A stretch of DNA of 64,000 nucleotides from Cognatilysobacter bugurensis. Lineage in GTDB: Bacteria > Pseudomonadota > Gammaproteobacteria > Xanthomonadales > Xanthomonadaceae. The notes beneath the pieces were generated by a model, which ran no database searches, was not told where the DNA came from, and saw only the letters and a program-made list of their open reading frames with translations. Shown here in pieces: positions 55,331-64,000 of the stretch; positions within the stretch are counted from its first letter, which is position 1, and each line of letters begins with the position of its first letter. The DNA lies in assembly GCF_014652095.1 (NCBI RefSeq), contig NZ_BMYD01000001.1, positions 969,466 to 1,033,465 on the forward strand, in the 5' to 3' direction. The position numbers and the translations under genes are program-made.

Positions 55331-55575
55331 ACTGAGGCAGTGGACTCAACGACGGCTGCGATTGCGCGCTCGAAGGGCGGCACTTGCATGCCCAACGGCA
55401 GGCCGGAACGCCTCGCACGCGCTCAGACGCGCGCACGACCCGCCGGCGTATGAAAAGTTTCAGAGGCCGGCCACCCGACCGACCTCTCCCGACGATGAAA
55501 GTTACCGACGAGCCGCCGTGGGCGCTCGTGACACCGGTCGGTGCGCTTCGCGCGCGGCAAGCGAGGTCGCAGCCA

Positions 55576-56223
55576 TTACACCGCGCACGCCGGATCCGTC
55601 ACGCCGTACTGCCGCACCATGCGCGCCAGCGCGATCGTGTCGACGATGCCGAGCTTCTCAAACAGCCGGCTCTTGTGCGTGTTGACCGTCTTCGCGCTGA
55701 GGCTCAGCCGGCGCGCGATTTCCTCCTGCCGCATGCCCTGCACGAGCAGCAGCGCGATCTCCATCTCACGAGGCGAAAGCGCATCGAATGGCGAAGCGTC
55801 TCCGCCGATCCCGGCGAGCGCCAAGTGCTGGGCGACGCCGCTTGCGAGATAGCGTTTACCGCGGGCCACATCGCGCACGGCGCGCACGAGTTCGGCGGCG
55901 TCGCCGCCCTTTCCTACGTAGCCTGAAGCGCCGGCCTCGATCAACCTGCGCGGCAGCGGCCCGTCCTCGAGCACCGACACCGCAATCACGCGCGTGCCTT
56001 GCTGCCCGCGCACGATGCGCTCAGTAACCTCGAGCCCGCTGACGCCGGGCAAGTGCAGGTCGCACAGCACGACGTCGGGCTGCAGCTTGCGGATCATCGG
56101 CAACGCGAGTTCGCCGGAGTCGGCCTCGCCAATCACTTCGATGTCGACTTCAGCCGACAGGATCATGCGCATGCCCGCGCGCACGAGCGCGTGGTCATCC
56201 ACGATAAAGACGCGGATCGTCAT
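55576..56223 (-). CDS. NarL/LuxR-type response regulator, GacA/UvrY-like
   Basis: The 215-residue regulator has a receiver domain with the phospho-acceptor Asp in VVLCDLHLPG (about 54), acidic IVDDHALVRAGM at the start and a Lys in GYVGKGG. A LuxR-type HTH ends it: LSPREMEIALLLVQGMRQEEIARRL, then SAKTVNTHKSRLFEKLGI. The pattern follows GacA/UvrY, partners of BarA/GacS, which drive Csr/Rsm small RNAs. In gammaproteobacteria the gene is often near uvrC and pgsA, which are not seen here. The partner kinase is not in the window. Confidence 0.85.
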   Translation of the reverse strand: MTIRVFIVDDHALVRAGMRMILSAEVDIEVIGEADSGELALPMIRKLQPDVVLCDLHLPGVSGLEVTERIVRGQQGTRVIAVSVLEDGPLPRRLIEAGASGYVGKGGDAAELVRAVRDVARGKRYLASGVAQHLALAGIGGDASPFDALSPREMEIALLLVQGMRQEEIARRLSLSAKTVNTHKSRLFEKLGIVDTIALARMVRQYGVTDPACAV

Positions 56224-56322
56224 CGTTCACCCCTTCCCTGGTTGTCCCCACGGGCAGGCTACGACGGTCACGGCGCAACCGCAACCGGCGTCACAAAAAC
56301 GAGGCCGGTCGCGTTTCGAAGA

Positions 56323-56412
56323 TGGCGGAGAGAGTGGGATTCGAACCCACGGTGGTATCGCTACCACGGCGGTTTTCAAGACCGCTGCCTTAAACCGCTC
56401 GGCCATCTCTCC
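56323..56412 (-). tRNA. tRNA-Ser (anticodon UGA)
   Basis: On the minus strand the sequence runs from GGAGAGATGGCCGAG to CCCACTCTCTCCGCCA, including an encoded CCA. The 7-bp acceptor, a 5-bp anticodon stem (GCGGT/ACCGC) around the loop CTTGAAA with anticodon TGA, and a long variable arm with GTGGTA/TACCAC all fit a serine tRNA. It reads UCA and related codons. A -10-like GAGAAT lies just upstream. Confidence 0.97.
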
Positions 56413-56451
56413 GGAGCGCGGCATTCTCGCATGCCGGTGGCGCTGCGACAG

Positions 56452-57420
56452 CTAGGCGCGTGCGAGTTCGACTTCGGAACACGGGCGGCCATGGATCTCC
56501 GAGCAGCTCAGGCGCGCCTCTTCAACCAGCGCGGGCGCCTTCTCGGCGAGAAAGTCGATGAAGACGCGGACCGCGGGCAACAAGCCGCGGCGCGAGGCGA
56601 ACACGGCGTGGAAGATGCCCTGCGGCAGGCGCCACTGCGGCAGCACGACGACCAAGCGTCCCGTGCGCACGGCTTCGGCGCAGACGGTTTCAGGGATCAG
56701 CGTGACGCCGAGGCCCTGCTCGGCGAGCGACATCAGCATCGGGAAGTCGAACCCCATCACACGGGGCGTCAGGTCGACGCGCTTCACCTCGCCGTCGGGG
56801 CCATGCAGCTCCCAGCGCTGACGCGCATCTTCTTCGCTGATGCTCAGCGTCACGTGCGACATGAGGTCCTCGGGCGCTTGCGGATGACCCGCGCGTTTGA
56901 GGTATGCCGGGCTCGCGACGAGCAGCTGCTGGATCTGGCCGAAGCTGCGCATCACGAGGCTGCCGTCGTCATCGAGTTTGGTGCGGACGCGCATTGCGAC
57001 GTCGACGCCTTCGTTGATGATGTCGACCCGGCGGTTGCTCACCGTGAGCTGGACTCGCACCTGCGGATAGCGCGCGAGGAACTCGGGCAGCAGATGCGCC
57101 ATCTGCTGCTGCGCGATGCTGACGGGCACGCTCACCCGGACCACACCGCGGGGCTCGGCGCTGAGCCGGTCGACGACCTCGCGCGCGGCTTGCGCCTCGG
57201 CAAGCATCGACTGCGCATGGCGATAGACGCTGTTGCCCACTTCGGTTACGGCGAAACGGCGCGTGGAGCGCTGCAGAAGTCGCACGCCGAGATCGGTTTC
57301 GAGCTGGCTGATACGCCGGCTCAGGCGCGATTTCGGGATGCCGAGCGCCCGCTCCGCGGCGGCGAAGCCGGAGTGCTCGACGACCACCGCGAAGTAGTAC
57401 AAGTCATTCAGGTCGTACAC
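56452..57420 (-). CDS. LysR-family transcriptional regulator
   Basis: The 322-residue protein has the N-terminal LysR helix-turn-helix (GFAAAERALGIPKSRLSRRISQLE, broken by the turn). A periplasmic-binding-like effector domain follows, with VRVSVPVSIAQQQM and LAEQGLGVTLIP. It is divergent from the azoR gene, 97 bp apart, the usual arrangement for a regulator of a neighbouring quinone or azo-compound reductase. The ligand is unknown. Confidence 0.92.
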   Translation of the reverse strand: MYDLNDLYYFAVVVEHSGFAAAERALGIPKSRLSRRISQLETDLGVRLLQRSTRRFAVTEVGNSVYRHAQSMLAEAQAAREVVDRLSAEPRGVVRVSVPVSIAQQQMAHLLPEFLARYPQVRVQLTVSNRRVDIINEGVDVAMRVRTKLDDDGSLVMRSFGQIQQLLVASPAYLKRAGHPQAPEDLMSHVTLSISEEDARQRWELHGPDGEVKRVDLTPRVMGFDFPMLMSLAEQGLGVTLIPETVCAEAVRTGRLVVVLPQWRLPQGIFHAVFASRRGLLPAVRVFIDFLAEKAPALVEEARLSCSEIHGRPCSEVELARA

Positions 57421-57517
57421 GGCCGTTTCCCCAGCGCAACGATGCGTGGCATTTCATCAGGTTTATCCCGCCTGTGCAACGCCATACCTTGGAGGCACCC
57501 TCGCTCGGAGCGCCACC

Positions 57518-58096
57518 ATGAAAATCCTGCACCTCGACAGCAGCATCCTTGCCGACCGCTCGGCGACACGCGTCCTCACTGCAGCCGCCGTCGCGCGCAT
57601 TCGAGCGGATTCGCCGACTGCGGTGGTCGAGCAACGTGATCTCGATGCCGAGCCCCTGCCCCATCTGAGCGGCGCATCGCTCGGCGGGGCTGATTCGGCA
57701 GCGGCAGCCGAGGCCGAGCGCGCGCTCGTGCAGTTTCTGGACGCCGACGCAGTCGTCATCGGCGCGCCGATGTACAACTTCGGCGTTCCCTCGACGCTCA
57801 AGGCCTGGATCGACCGTATTGCCGTCGCCGGTCGGACGTTTCGATACACAGCAGACGGCCCGCAGGGTCTGGCCGGTGGAAAGCACGTGATTGTCGTAAC
57901 GGCGGCGGGCGGGCTGCACGCGGGGAAGCCCACTGATTTCGTCGAACCTTATCTGCGGCAGGTTTTCCGCTTTCTCGGCGTCGACCGCGTCACCGTTATC
58001 CGCGCCGACGGGGTCGCGTTGTCGGCCGAACACCGCGAACAGGCCATCGCCTCCGCCCTGGCTGCACTCGACACGCCGCTTGCACGGGCGGCCTGA
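57518..58096 (+). CDS. azoR: FMN-dependent NADH:quinone/azo reductase
   Basis: This flavodoxin-fold reductase (192 residues) has ILHLDSSI at the FMN phosphate site and the typical APMYNFGVPSTLKAWID. GPQGLAGGKHVIVVTAAGG and YLRQVFRFLGV follow. AzoR reduces quinones and azo dyes with two-electron NADH chemistry, limiting redox stress. ATG 57518 is chosen over the longer frame to 57446, which lies in the regulator's promoter region. It is probably controlled by the divergent LysR protein. Confidence 0.93.
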   Translation: MKILHLDSSILADRSATRVLTAAAVARIRADSPTAVVEQRDLDAEPLPHLSGASLGGADSAAAAEAERALVQFLDADAVVIGAPMYNFGVPSTLKAWIDRIAVAGRTFRYTADGPQGLAGGKHVIVVTAAGGLHAGKPTDFVEPYLRQVFRFLGVDRVTVIRADGVALSAEHREQAIASALAALDTPLARAA

Positions 58097-58126
58097 CCGC
58101 CGCTTGCGAAGGCGCGTGGGGACGCC

Positions 58127-59515
<1,389 letters not shown>

Positions 59516-59530
59516 TTACGGAGATTGCCG

Positions 59531-60169
59531 ATGCCCCGAGAACCCGAAGCCGTCCACGATTCGTCCGCGCGCCGTGCAATGGGGTTGCGTGGCCGTCCGT
59601 GGCTGTGGATCGCCCTTGCGTTCTTTGCGGGCCTTGCGCTGTTCGCCTTCGTGCTGATGCGCGATAAGGACGGCAACGACTTCTATCGCGCGGAGGCGCC
59701 CGACTCAGAGGCCGCCTCGCCCGACTACGCGCCGCTGCCCGCCCCGCTGCCCGGCGACGGCGCGGTGGGTCTGTCGCGCCCGGTCGATGCACCCGAGGGC
59801 CCTGATGGCGACGCCCAGCTGGTCGAAACCCGGCCGCCGCCGGTGCCGACGATGCCGCGCGCGGCGCAGCGCCCCGCGCCCGCGACGGCCGGCTATGTCG
59901 ACCCGCAGCCGATCGCGAACCAGTCACCCGCGCCCGAATACCCCGTCCGTGCGCTGCGCCGCGGCGAGCAGGGCGTCGTCAACGTGCGCGCCGCGATAGG
60001 GCCCGACGGGGTGCCGACGTCGGTGAGCCTGGTCAGCGGCAGTGGCTCGCGTGATCTGGACCGCGCAGCGCTTGATGCGGTCAAACGCTGGCGGTTTCGT
60101 CCGGCGAGCGAGAACGGCCGCCCGACGGTCGGCAACGTCGTCGTGCCGATCGAGTTCTCGCGGCAATGA
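59531..60169 (+). CDS. TonB-family energy-transducer-like protein
   Basis: The 212-residue protein has a short cytoplasmic N-terminus, one membrane helix (about 24-43) and a Pro/Ala-rich periplasmic linker (about 55-125). A TonB C-terminal domain (about 130-212) follows, with SPAPEYPVRALRRGEQGVVNVRAAI and SRDLDRAALDAVKRWRF. This is a regular TonB architecture without a nearby ExbB/ExbD. It could energise a TonB-dependent receptor or stabilise the envelope. ATG 59531 is preceded by GGAG. Confidence 0.87.
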   Translation: MPREPEAVHDSSARRAMGLRGRPWLWIALAFFAGLALFAFVLMRDKDGNDFYRAEAPDSEAASPDYAPLPAPLPGDGAVGLSRPVDAPEGPDGDAQLVETRPPPVPTMPRAAQRPAPATAGYVDPQPIANQSPAPEYPVRALRRGEQGVVNVRAAIGPDGVPTSVSLVSGSGSRDLDRAALDAVKRWRFRPASENGRPTVGNVVVPIEFSRQ

Positions 60170-60239
60170 GCGCGTCGAAAGCGCGCGCGAACACGAGGTA
60201 CTCAGGCTTCGCATGGCGAGTCACAGGAGGCGCGCCCGC

Positions 60240-61139
60240 ATGAGCTACCGAATTCGACGCAAGGAATCCATCGAGATCGCGCTGCGCCGGATTGCACTGG
60301 AGCAGATCGACGCGATGCTCAAGTCCGCCGACAGTGACGGTGCGCCCGGCGACGTCGCCCACGCGATCCGCAAACGCTGCAAGAAACTGCGTGCCCTGCT
60401 GCGCCTCGTGCGCGGTTCACTCGACGGCTACGGTCGCGAGCAACGGGCCGCCCGCGACGTCGCACGACGGCTGGCCCCCGTGCGCGACGCCGCCGTGCGG
60501 CTCGATACGCTCGACCGGCTCACCGACGGTCACGACGGGCTGAATCAATCGGATGCCGAAACTCTGCGCAACTGGCTGGATGCGTCGCGCACGAATGCGC
60601 TGCATGCGCTCGCCCATGAGGAAGTCCGGGCCGAAGTCCGGATTGCCCTTCGCGAGCAGCGCGAACGCGTCGCGAGCTGGACTCTCGACGACACCAGCTT
60701 CAGCGCGATCCGCGACGGCCTGTCGCGAACGTACCGCCGCGGTCGCGACGGCGCGCGCGCCTGCGCTTCGACGCCCACGCCGGACGGCCTGCACGAGCTG
60801 CGCAAGCGGGTGAAATACCACCGCTTCCAACTGGATCTGCTGCGCGGCCTGTGGCGAGGTCCGCTGTCGGCAGCGTCGGACGAGGCTGGGGCGCTCGCCG
60901 AGGTGCTCGGCGACCATCACGACGCTGCGGTCCTCGTCGACGCGTTGCGCGCGCACATCGACGACGATGCAATCCGTGACGCCGCCGCACGTGCGATCCC
61001 GCTGCTCGAGGCGCGCATGCGCGAGCTCGAGCGTCGCGCGCTCGCACCGGCGGCGCGCCTGTTTGCCGAGAAGCCGAAGGCGTTCGAGCGCCGCATGCGC
61101 GCGTACTGGCGCGCATGGCGCCTAGACGAGCTGGTCTGA
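60240..61139 (+). CDS. CHAD domain protein
   Basis: The 299-residue protein is an all-helical CHAD protein with the characteristic His and basic residues, such as VAHAIRKRCKKLRALLRLVRG, GLHELRKRVKYHRFQLDLL and EVLGDHHDAAVL. CHAD domains bind inorganic polyphosphate and are often linked to CYTH triphosphatases or polyP granules; none is in the window. The start at 60240 is preceded by AGGAGGCGC, giving MSYRIRRKESIE. Its end overlaps the convergent aroA by 18 bp. Confidence 0.93.
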   Translation: MSYRIRRKESIEIALRRIALEQIDAMLKSADSDGAPGDVAHAIRKRCKKLRALLRLVRGSLDGYGREQRAARDVARRLAPVRDAAVRLDTLDRLTDGHDGLNQSDAETLRNWLDASRTNALHALAHEEVRAEVRIALREQRERVASWTLDDTSFSAIRDGLSRTYRRGRDGARACASTPTPDGLHELRKRVKYHRFQLDLLRGLWRGPLSAASDEAGALAEVLGDHHDAAVLVDALRAHIDDDAIRDAAARAIPLLEARMRELERRALAPAARLFAEKPKAFERRMRAYWRAWRLDELV

Positions 61140-62459
61140 CGCCGGCTCCCCGGCGTCGTCGAGTCCGAAACCGCAACCGCGTGCAAGCGCAACGAAGCCC
61201 GGGAACGACGTGGCGACATTCGCGACGTCGTCGATGCGGACCGGCCCGCCCACGCGCTGCGCCGCAATGGCGAGGCTCATCGCAATGCGATGGTCGCCGT
61301 GGCTATCGACCGCGCCGCCGTGCAGCGTGCTGCCCTCGATAATCGCGCCGTCCGGGGTTTCCTCGATGCGTGCCCCCAGTGCGCGTAAGCCGACCGCCAT
61401 CGTCGCGATGCGATCGGACTCCTTGACGCGCAGCTCGGCCGCGCCGCGCACGACGGTGCGCCCCTGTGCGCACGCGGCGGCGACGAACAGCGCCGGAAAC
61501 TCGTCGATCATGTCGGGCACGAGCTCGACCGGCACGTCGATGCCGCGCAGCGGCGCGTATCGGACGTGGAGATCCGCGACGCCTTCACCGCCCTGTTCGC
61601 GCTCGTTGCGGACGTCGATATCTGCGCCCATCGCGCGCAACGCGCGTAACAGACCGGTGCGCCGGGGGTTCATGCCGACCGCGTCGACGCAGAGCTCCGA
61701 GCCCGGCACCACGCTCGCGGCGACGAGGAAAAACGCGGCCGACGAAAAGTCCGCAGGCACGTCCACGTCCGTCGCACGCAAGCGGTGGCCGCCCTCCAGT
61801 TGTGCGCGCCCGGGCGAAAAATCCACCGGCCAGCCGAACGCGGCGAGCATGCGCTCGGTGTAATCGCGCGTTGGATGCGGCTCTACGACGCGCGTGGTGC
61901 CCTGCGCGTACAGCCCTGCAAGCAGGATCGCCGACTTCACCTGCGCGCTCGCAACAGGGAGCGCGTACTCGACGCCATGCAACGCGCGACCGCCGCGCAC
62001 CTGCAGTGGCGGGAGCCCGTCGTGCGACTCGATCAGAGCGCCCATGCGTTCGAGCGGCTCGATGACGCGCTTCATTGGCCGCTTCGACAAAGACGCGTCG
62101 CCGACGAGCACGCTGTCGAACGCCTGCGCGGCGAGCACACCCGCGAGCAGCCGCATGCCGGTGCCGGCGTTGCCGCAGTCCAACGGCGCACCCGGCGCGC
62201 GCAAGCCATGCAGCCCGACGCCATGCACGATGCGTTCGCTCGCACTCGGCGTTTCGATGAGGACGCCGAGTTGCTCGAACACGCGCGCGGTGGCCCGGGT
62301 GTCCTCGCCCTCGAGAAAACCGGACACTCGCGTGACACCGTCCGCGAGCGCACCGAGCATCACCGCGCGGTGCGAGATCGACTTGTCCCCCGGCACGCGC
62401 ACGCGGCCGCGCAATGGCGCGCCCGCCGATGCGATCCAATGCTGGGAACTGCCGCTCAT
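61122..62459 (-). CDS. aroA: 3-phosphoshikimate 1-carboxyvinyltransferase (EPSP synthase)
   Basis: AroA joins shikimate-3-phosphate and PEP in the shikimate pathway. The 445-residue protein starts with GDKSISHRAVMLGALA and has GNAGTGMRLLAG and RRPMKRVIEPL-type sequence read as SKRPMKRVIEPLERMG. The later motifs LRVKESDRIATM and HGDHRIAMSL are present. Its ATG overlaps the hisC stop by 4 bp, so pheA-hisC-aroA is one translationally linked run. It is convergent with the CHAD gene. Confidence 0.96.
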   Translation of the reverse strand: MSGSSQHWIASAGAPLRGRVRVPGDKSISHRAVMLGALADGVTRVSGFLEGEDTRATARVFEQLGVLIETPSASERIVHGVGLHGLRAPGAPLDCGNAGTGMRLLAGVLAAQAFDSVLVGDASLSKRPMKRVIEPLERMGALIESHDGLPPLQVRGGRALHGVEYALPVASAQVKSAILLAGLYAQGTTRVVEPHPTRDYTERMLAAFGWPVDFSPGRAQLEGGHRLRATDVDVPADFSSAAFFLVAASVVPGSELCVDAVGMNPRRTGLLRALRAMGADIDVRNEREQGGEGVADLHVRYAPLRGIDVPVELVPDMIDEFPALFVAAACAQGRTVVRGAAELRVKESDRIATMAVGLRALGARIEETPDGAIIEGSTLHGGAVDSHGDHRIAMSLAIAAQRVGGPVRIDDVANVATSFPGFVALARGCGFGLDDAGEPASDQLV

Positions 62460-63616
62460 GCCAGCACCTCGTCCAACGCGGCGAGCAGCCGCCGGTTTTC
62501 ATCGCGCGTGCCGATCGTGATGCGCGAGTACGTCGGCAGCCCGTAGCCGCGCATCGGGCGGAGCACTACGCCGCGTTCCAGCAGGGCCGCTTCAATCTTG
62601 GACGTGCGCTCACCGAGTTCGACGAGCACGAAGTTCGTTTGCGACGGCGGCACGCGCAGGCCGCGCGAACGAAGGGCCTCCGACAGCGCCACGCGTTGCT
62701 CGGCGTTGCGTTCGCACGACCAGGCCAGATGCGCTTCATCGCCCAGCGCTGCGGCGCATGCCGCCAGTGCTGGGCCATTGACGTTGAAGCTCTCGCGCAC
62801 GCGCTCCATCACCGCGACCAGCTCGGGCGCCGCCATTGCATAGCCGACACGCATACCCGCGAGCGCGTAGCCCTTGCTGAAGGTGCGCGTGATCACGAGG
62901 TTCGCGTGTTGCTCCAGCAGCGGCCGCGCATCGGTCTGCGCTGCGGCGTCGGCCATCTCCGCATATGCCTCGTCCATCACGACGATGACGTCGGGCGGCA
63001 CAGCGGCCATGAAGCGGGCAAAGCGCTCGCGCGCAAACCAGGTGCCGGTCGGGTTGTTCGGGTTCGCGACGTAGACGAGCTTCGTAGCAGGCGTGATCGC
63101 AGCGGCAATCGCGTCGAGGTCATGACCAAGCGGCATCGGGTCATCGACGCCGAGCGCGGGGACGACGCATGCGCTCGCGCCTGCCGCCTGCGTCGCAAGC
63201 GCGAACACCGCGAAACCGAACTGCGAGAACACCACCTCGTCTCCAGGTCCCGCAAAGACCTGTGCGAGCTGCATCAGCAGTTCGTGCGAACCGTTGCCGA
63301 GCACGATGCGGCATGCGTCGACGCCGTGCTTCTCCGCGAGTGCGCGTTTCAACACCCCGCCGCGTGGGTCGGGGTAACGGTGCAGCGCGTGCAGCTCGTC
63401 GAGGATCGCGCCGCGCGCCGCCGGAGACGCGCCGTAGGGATTCTCGTTTGAACCCAACTCGACGAGCGCGAGCTCGCCGAAGCGTTCCCGGAGCGCGACC
63501 AGGTCGTGGCCGGGGTCGTAGGCCTTCAGGCGTCGTACGCCGGCCGTGGCACGCGATGCGAACCATGCTTCGTCATAGGCGGGCTGGGCGTTCGGATCGG
63601 GTGCCGCGTCCATCAT
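62456..63616 (-). CDS. hisC: histidinol-phosphate aminotransferase
   Basis: HisC is a PLP fold-type I aminotransferase of histidine synthesis that often also serves aromatic amino acids. GSNENPYGASPAARGAILDELHALHRYPDP, read in halves, forms the N-terminal arm. NPNNPTGTW and VVMDEAYAE lie in the middle. The PLP-binding Lys sits in RTFSKGYALAGMRVGYA. Its position between pheA and aroA suggests it handles phenylpyruvate or arogenate as well as imidazole acetol phosphate, as reported for such clusters. The start overlaps the pheA stop. Confidence 0.94.
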   Translation of the reverse strand: MMDAAPDPNAQPAYDEAWFASRATAGVRRLKAYDPGHDLVALRERFGELALVELGSNENPYGASPAARGAILDELHALHRYPDPRGGVLKRALAEKHGVDACRIVLGNGSHELLMQLAQVFAGPGDEVVFSQFGFAVFALATQAAGASACVVPALGVDDPMPLGHDLDAIAAAITPATKLVYVANPNNPTGTWFARERFARFMAAVPPDVIVVMDEAYAEMADAAAQTDARPLLEQHANLVITRTFSKGYALAGMRVGYAMAAPELVAVMERVRESFNVNGPALAACAAALGDEAHLAWSCERNAEQRVALSEALRSRGLRVPPSQTNFVLVELGERTSKIEAALLERGVVLRPMRGYGLPTYSRITIGTRDENRRLLAALDEVLA

Positions 63617-64000
63617 GCGATCGCAACCGGATACGAGCCGAGCACCTTGACCTCGCGCGCGTACGGCGCAAGCTCGTCGAGCGCTGCGCGCATTGCGGGC
63701 TCGTCAACGTGGCCGGCGATGTCGATGAAGAACGCGTACTGCCAGCGTCCGGTGTGCCCCGGCCGCGACTCAATGCGGCTCATGCTCAGCCCGTGTCGCG
63801 CAAACGGTGCGAGCACGTGGTGCAGCGCGCCTGGCTGGTCGTTGACGAACACGAGCAGCGAGGTGCGGTCGTGGCCCGAGGACGGAAACAGCTCCCGCCC
63901 GAGCACGAGAAACCGCGTGGTGTTGTCGGGCCGGTCCTCAATCGGGCCGGCAACGCGCTTGAGGCCGTACACCGTGCCGGCACTCTCGCCCGCGATCGCT
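63613..64000 (-). CDS. pheA: chorismate mutase/prephenate dehydratase, C-terminal part
   Basis: The gene runs off the right edge; about 128 C-terminal codons are visible. The segment AIAGESAGTVYGLKRVAGPIEDRPDNTTRFLVLG, read in pieces, matches the end of the prephenate dehydratase domain. The ACT domain follows, with TSLLVFVNDQPGALHHVLAPFARHGLSMSRIESRPG and its ESRPG phenylalanine-binding loop. PheA makes phenylpyruvate and is inhibited by phenylalanine through the ACT domain. It overlaps hisC by a few bases. Confidence 0.95.
   Translation of the reverse strand, partial: AIAGESAGTVYGLKRVAGPIEDRPDNTTRFLVLGRELFPSSGHDRTSLLVFVNDQPGALHHVLAPFARHGLSMSRIESRPGHTGRWQYAFFIDIAGHVDEPAMRAALDELAPYAREVKVLGSYPVAIA

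Noticed and set aside
53644-55395. Long minus-strand open frame (583 codons) antisense to the rne tail
   Set aside because: It is Ala/Gly/Ser-rich and shows no domain. It exists because the sense frame avoids AT-rich codons, so stops are rare on both strands. The plus strand has full RNase E support.
55384-55926. Plus-strand open frame in the rne-GacA gap
   Set aside because: It runs into the minus-strand response regulator and has an Arg/Ala-rich composition typical of noncoding GC-rich DNA; no ribosome site or motif.

Overview
The window is GC-rich, densely coded chromosomal DNA of a gammaproteobacterium. The gene content points to the Xanthomonadales/Lysobacterales (Xanthomonadaceae or a close relative). 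The indicators are a rhodanese-ThiF MoeB fusion, a Xanthomonas-style 'transmembrane repetitive protein' beside nfuA, a type B L36 gene, PilF/RodZ/YfgM/BamB/Der linkage, and a WbpL/WbpM-like pair plus galU beside lapAB-ihfB-rpsA-cmk. I saw no insertion sequence, prophage, CRISPR array or integron. Species cannot be named from the sequence alone.

Layout. 0-9.4 kb: end of ppsA, an MscS channel, orn, a DUF2721 membrane protein, tadA, a 99-bp tandem repeat patch, guaA and guaB (purine synthesis), folD, an alpha/beta hydrolase and a DUF2272 protein. 9.4-18.8 kb, all minus strand: ndk-rlmN-pilF-rodZ, then yfgM-bamB, then der-mobA-(degenerate moeA-like)-moeB. 19-23.4 kb: a beta-oxidation operon, PsrA-like TetR regulator, FadN-type hydroxyacyl-CoA dehydrogenase/enoyl-CoA hydratase and thiolase, with a promoter and overlapping operator. 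23.4-33.1 kb, minus strand: FAD oxidoreductase, galU, a WbpM-like sugar dehydratase, a WecA/WbpL-like glycan initiator, lapB-lapA, ihfB, rpsA and cmk. Envelope assembly is thus linked to translation genes.

33.2-37.3 kb, plus strand: small rpmJ (type B L36), a small exported protein, aguA-aguB (agmatine to putrescine) and a TraB-family membrane protein. 37.3-45 kb, minus strand: a tripartite efflux operon with one adaptor and two different RND permeases, preceded by a 30-bp palindrome. 45.3-49.5 kb: two small c-type cytochromes, the transmembrane repetitive protein, nfuA, a pterin dehydratase and a lipoprotein with a TonB C-terminal domain. 49.5-51.7 kb: a visibly broken tandem HD-GYP gene and rluC. 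51.7-56.4 kb: rne with a long leader, a GacA/UvrY-type response regulator and tRNA-Ser(UGA). 56.4-64 kb: LysR/azoR divergent pair, serS, a TonB-like protein, a CHAD protein, and the aromatic/histidine block aroA-hisC-pheA (pheA cut by the window end).

Most of the window is housekeeping. No wholly new system stands out. The most rewarding items are the decayed HD-GYP gene (two frame breaks plus loss of the HD motif), the autoregulated PsrA-like fatty-acid operon, the operator-like palindrome before an RND pump with two non-equivalent permeases, a MoeA-like protein missing its catalytic parts, and the 99-bp repeat cluster.
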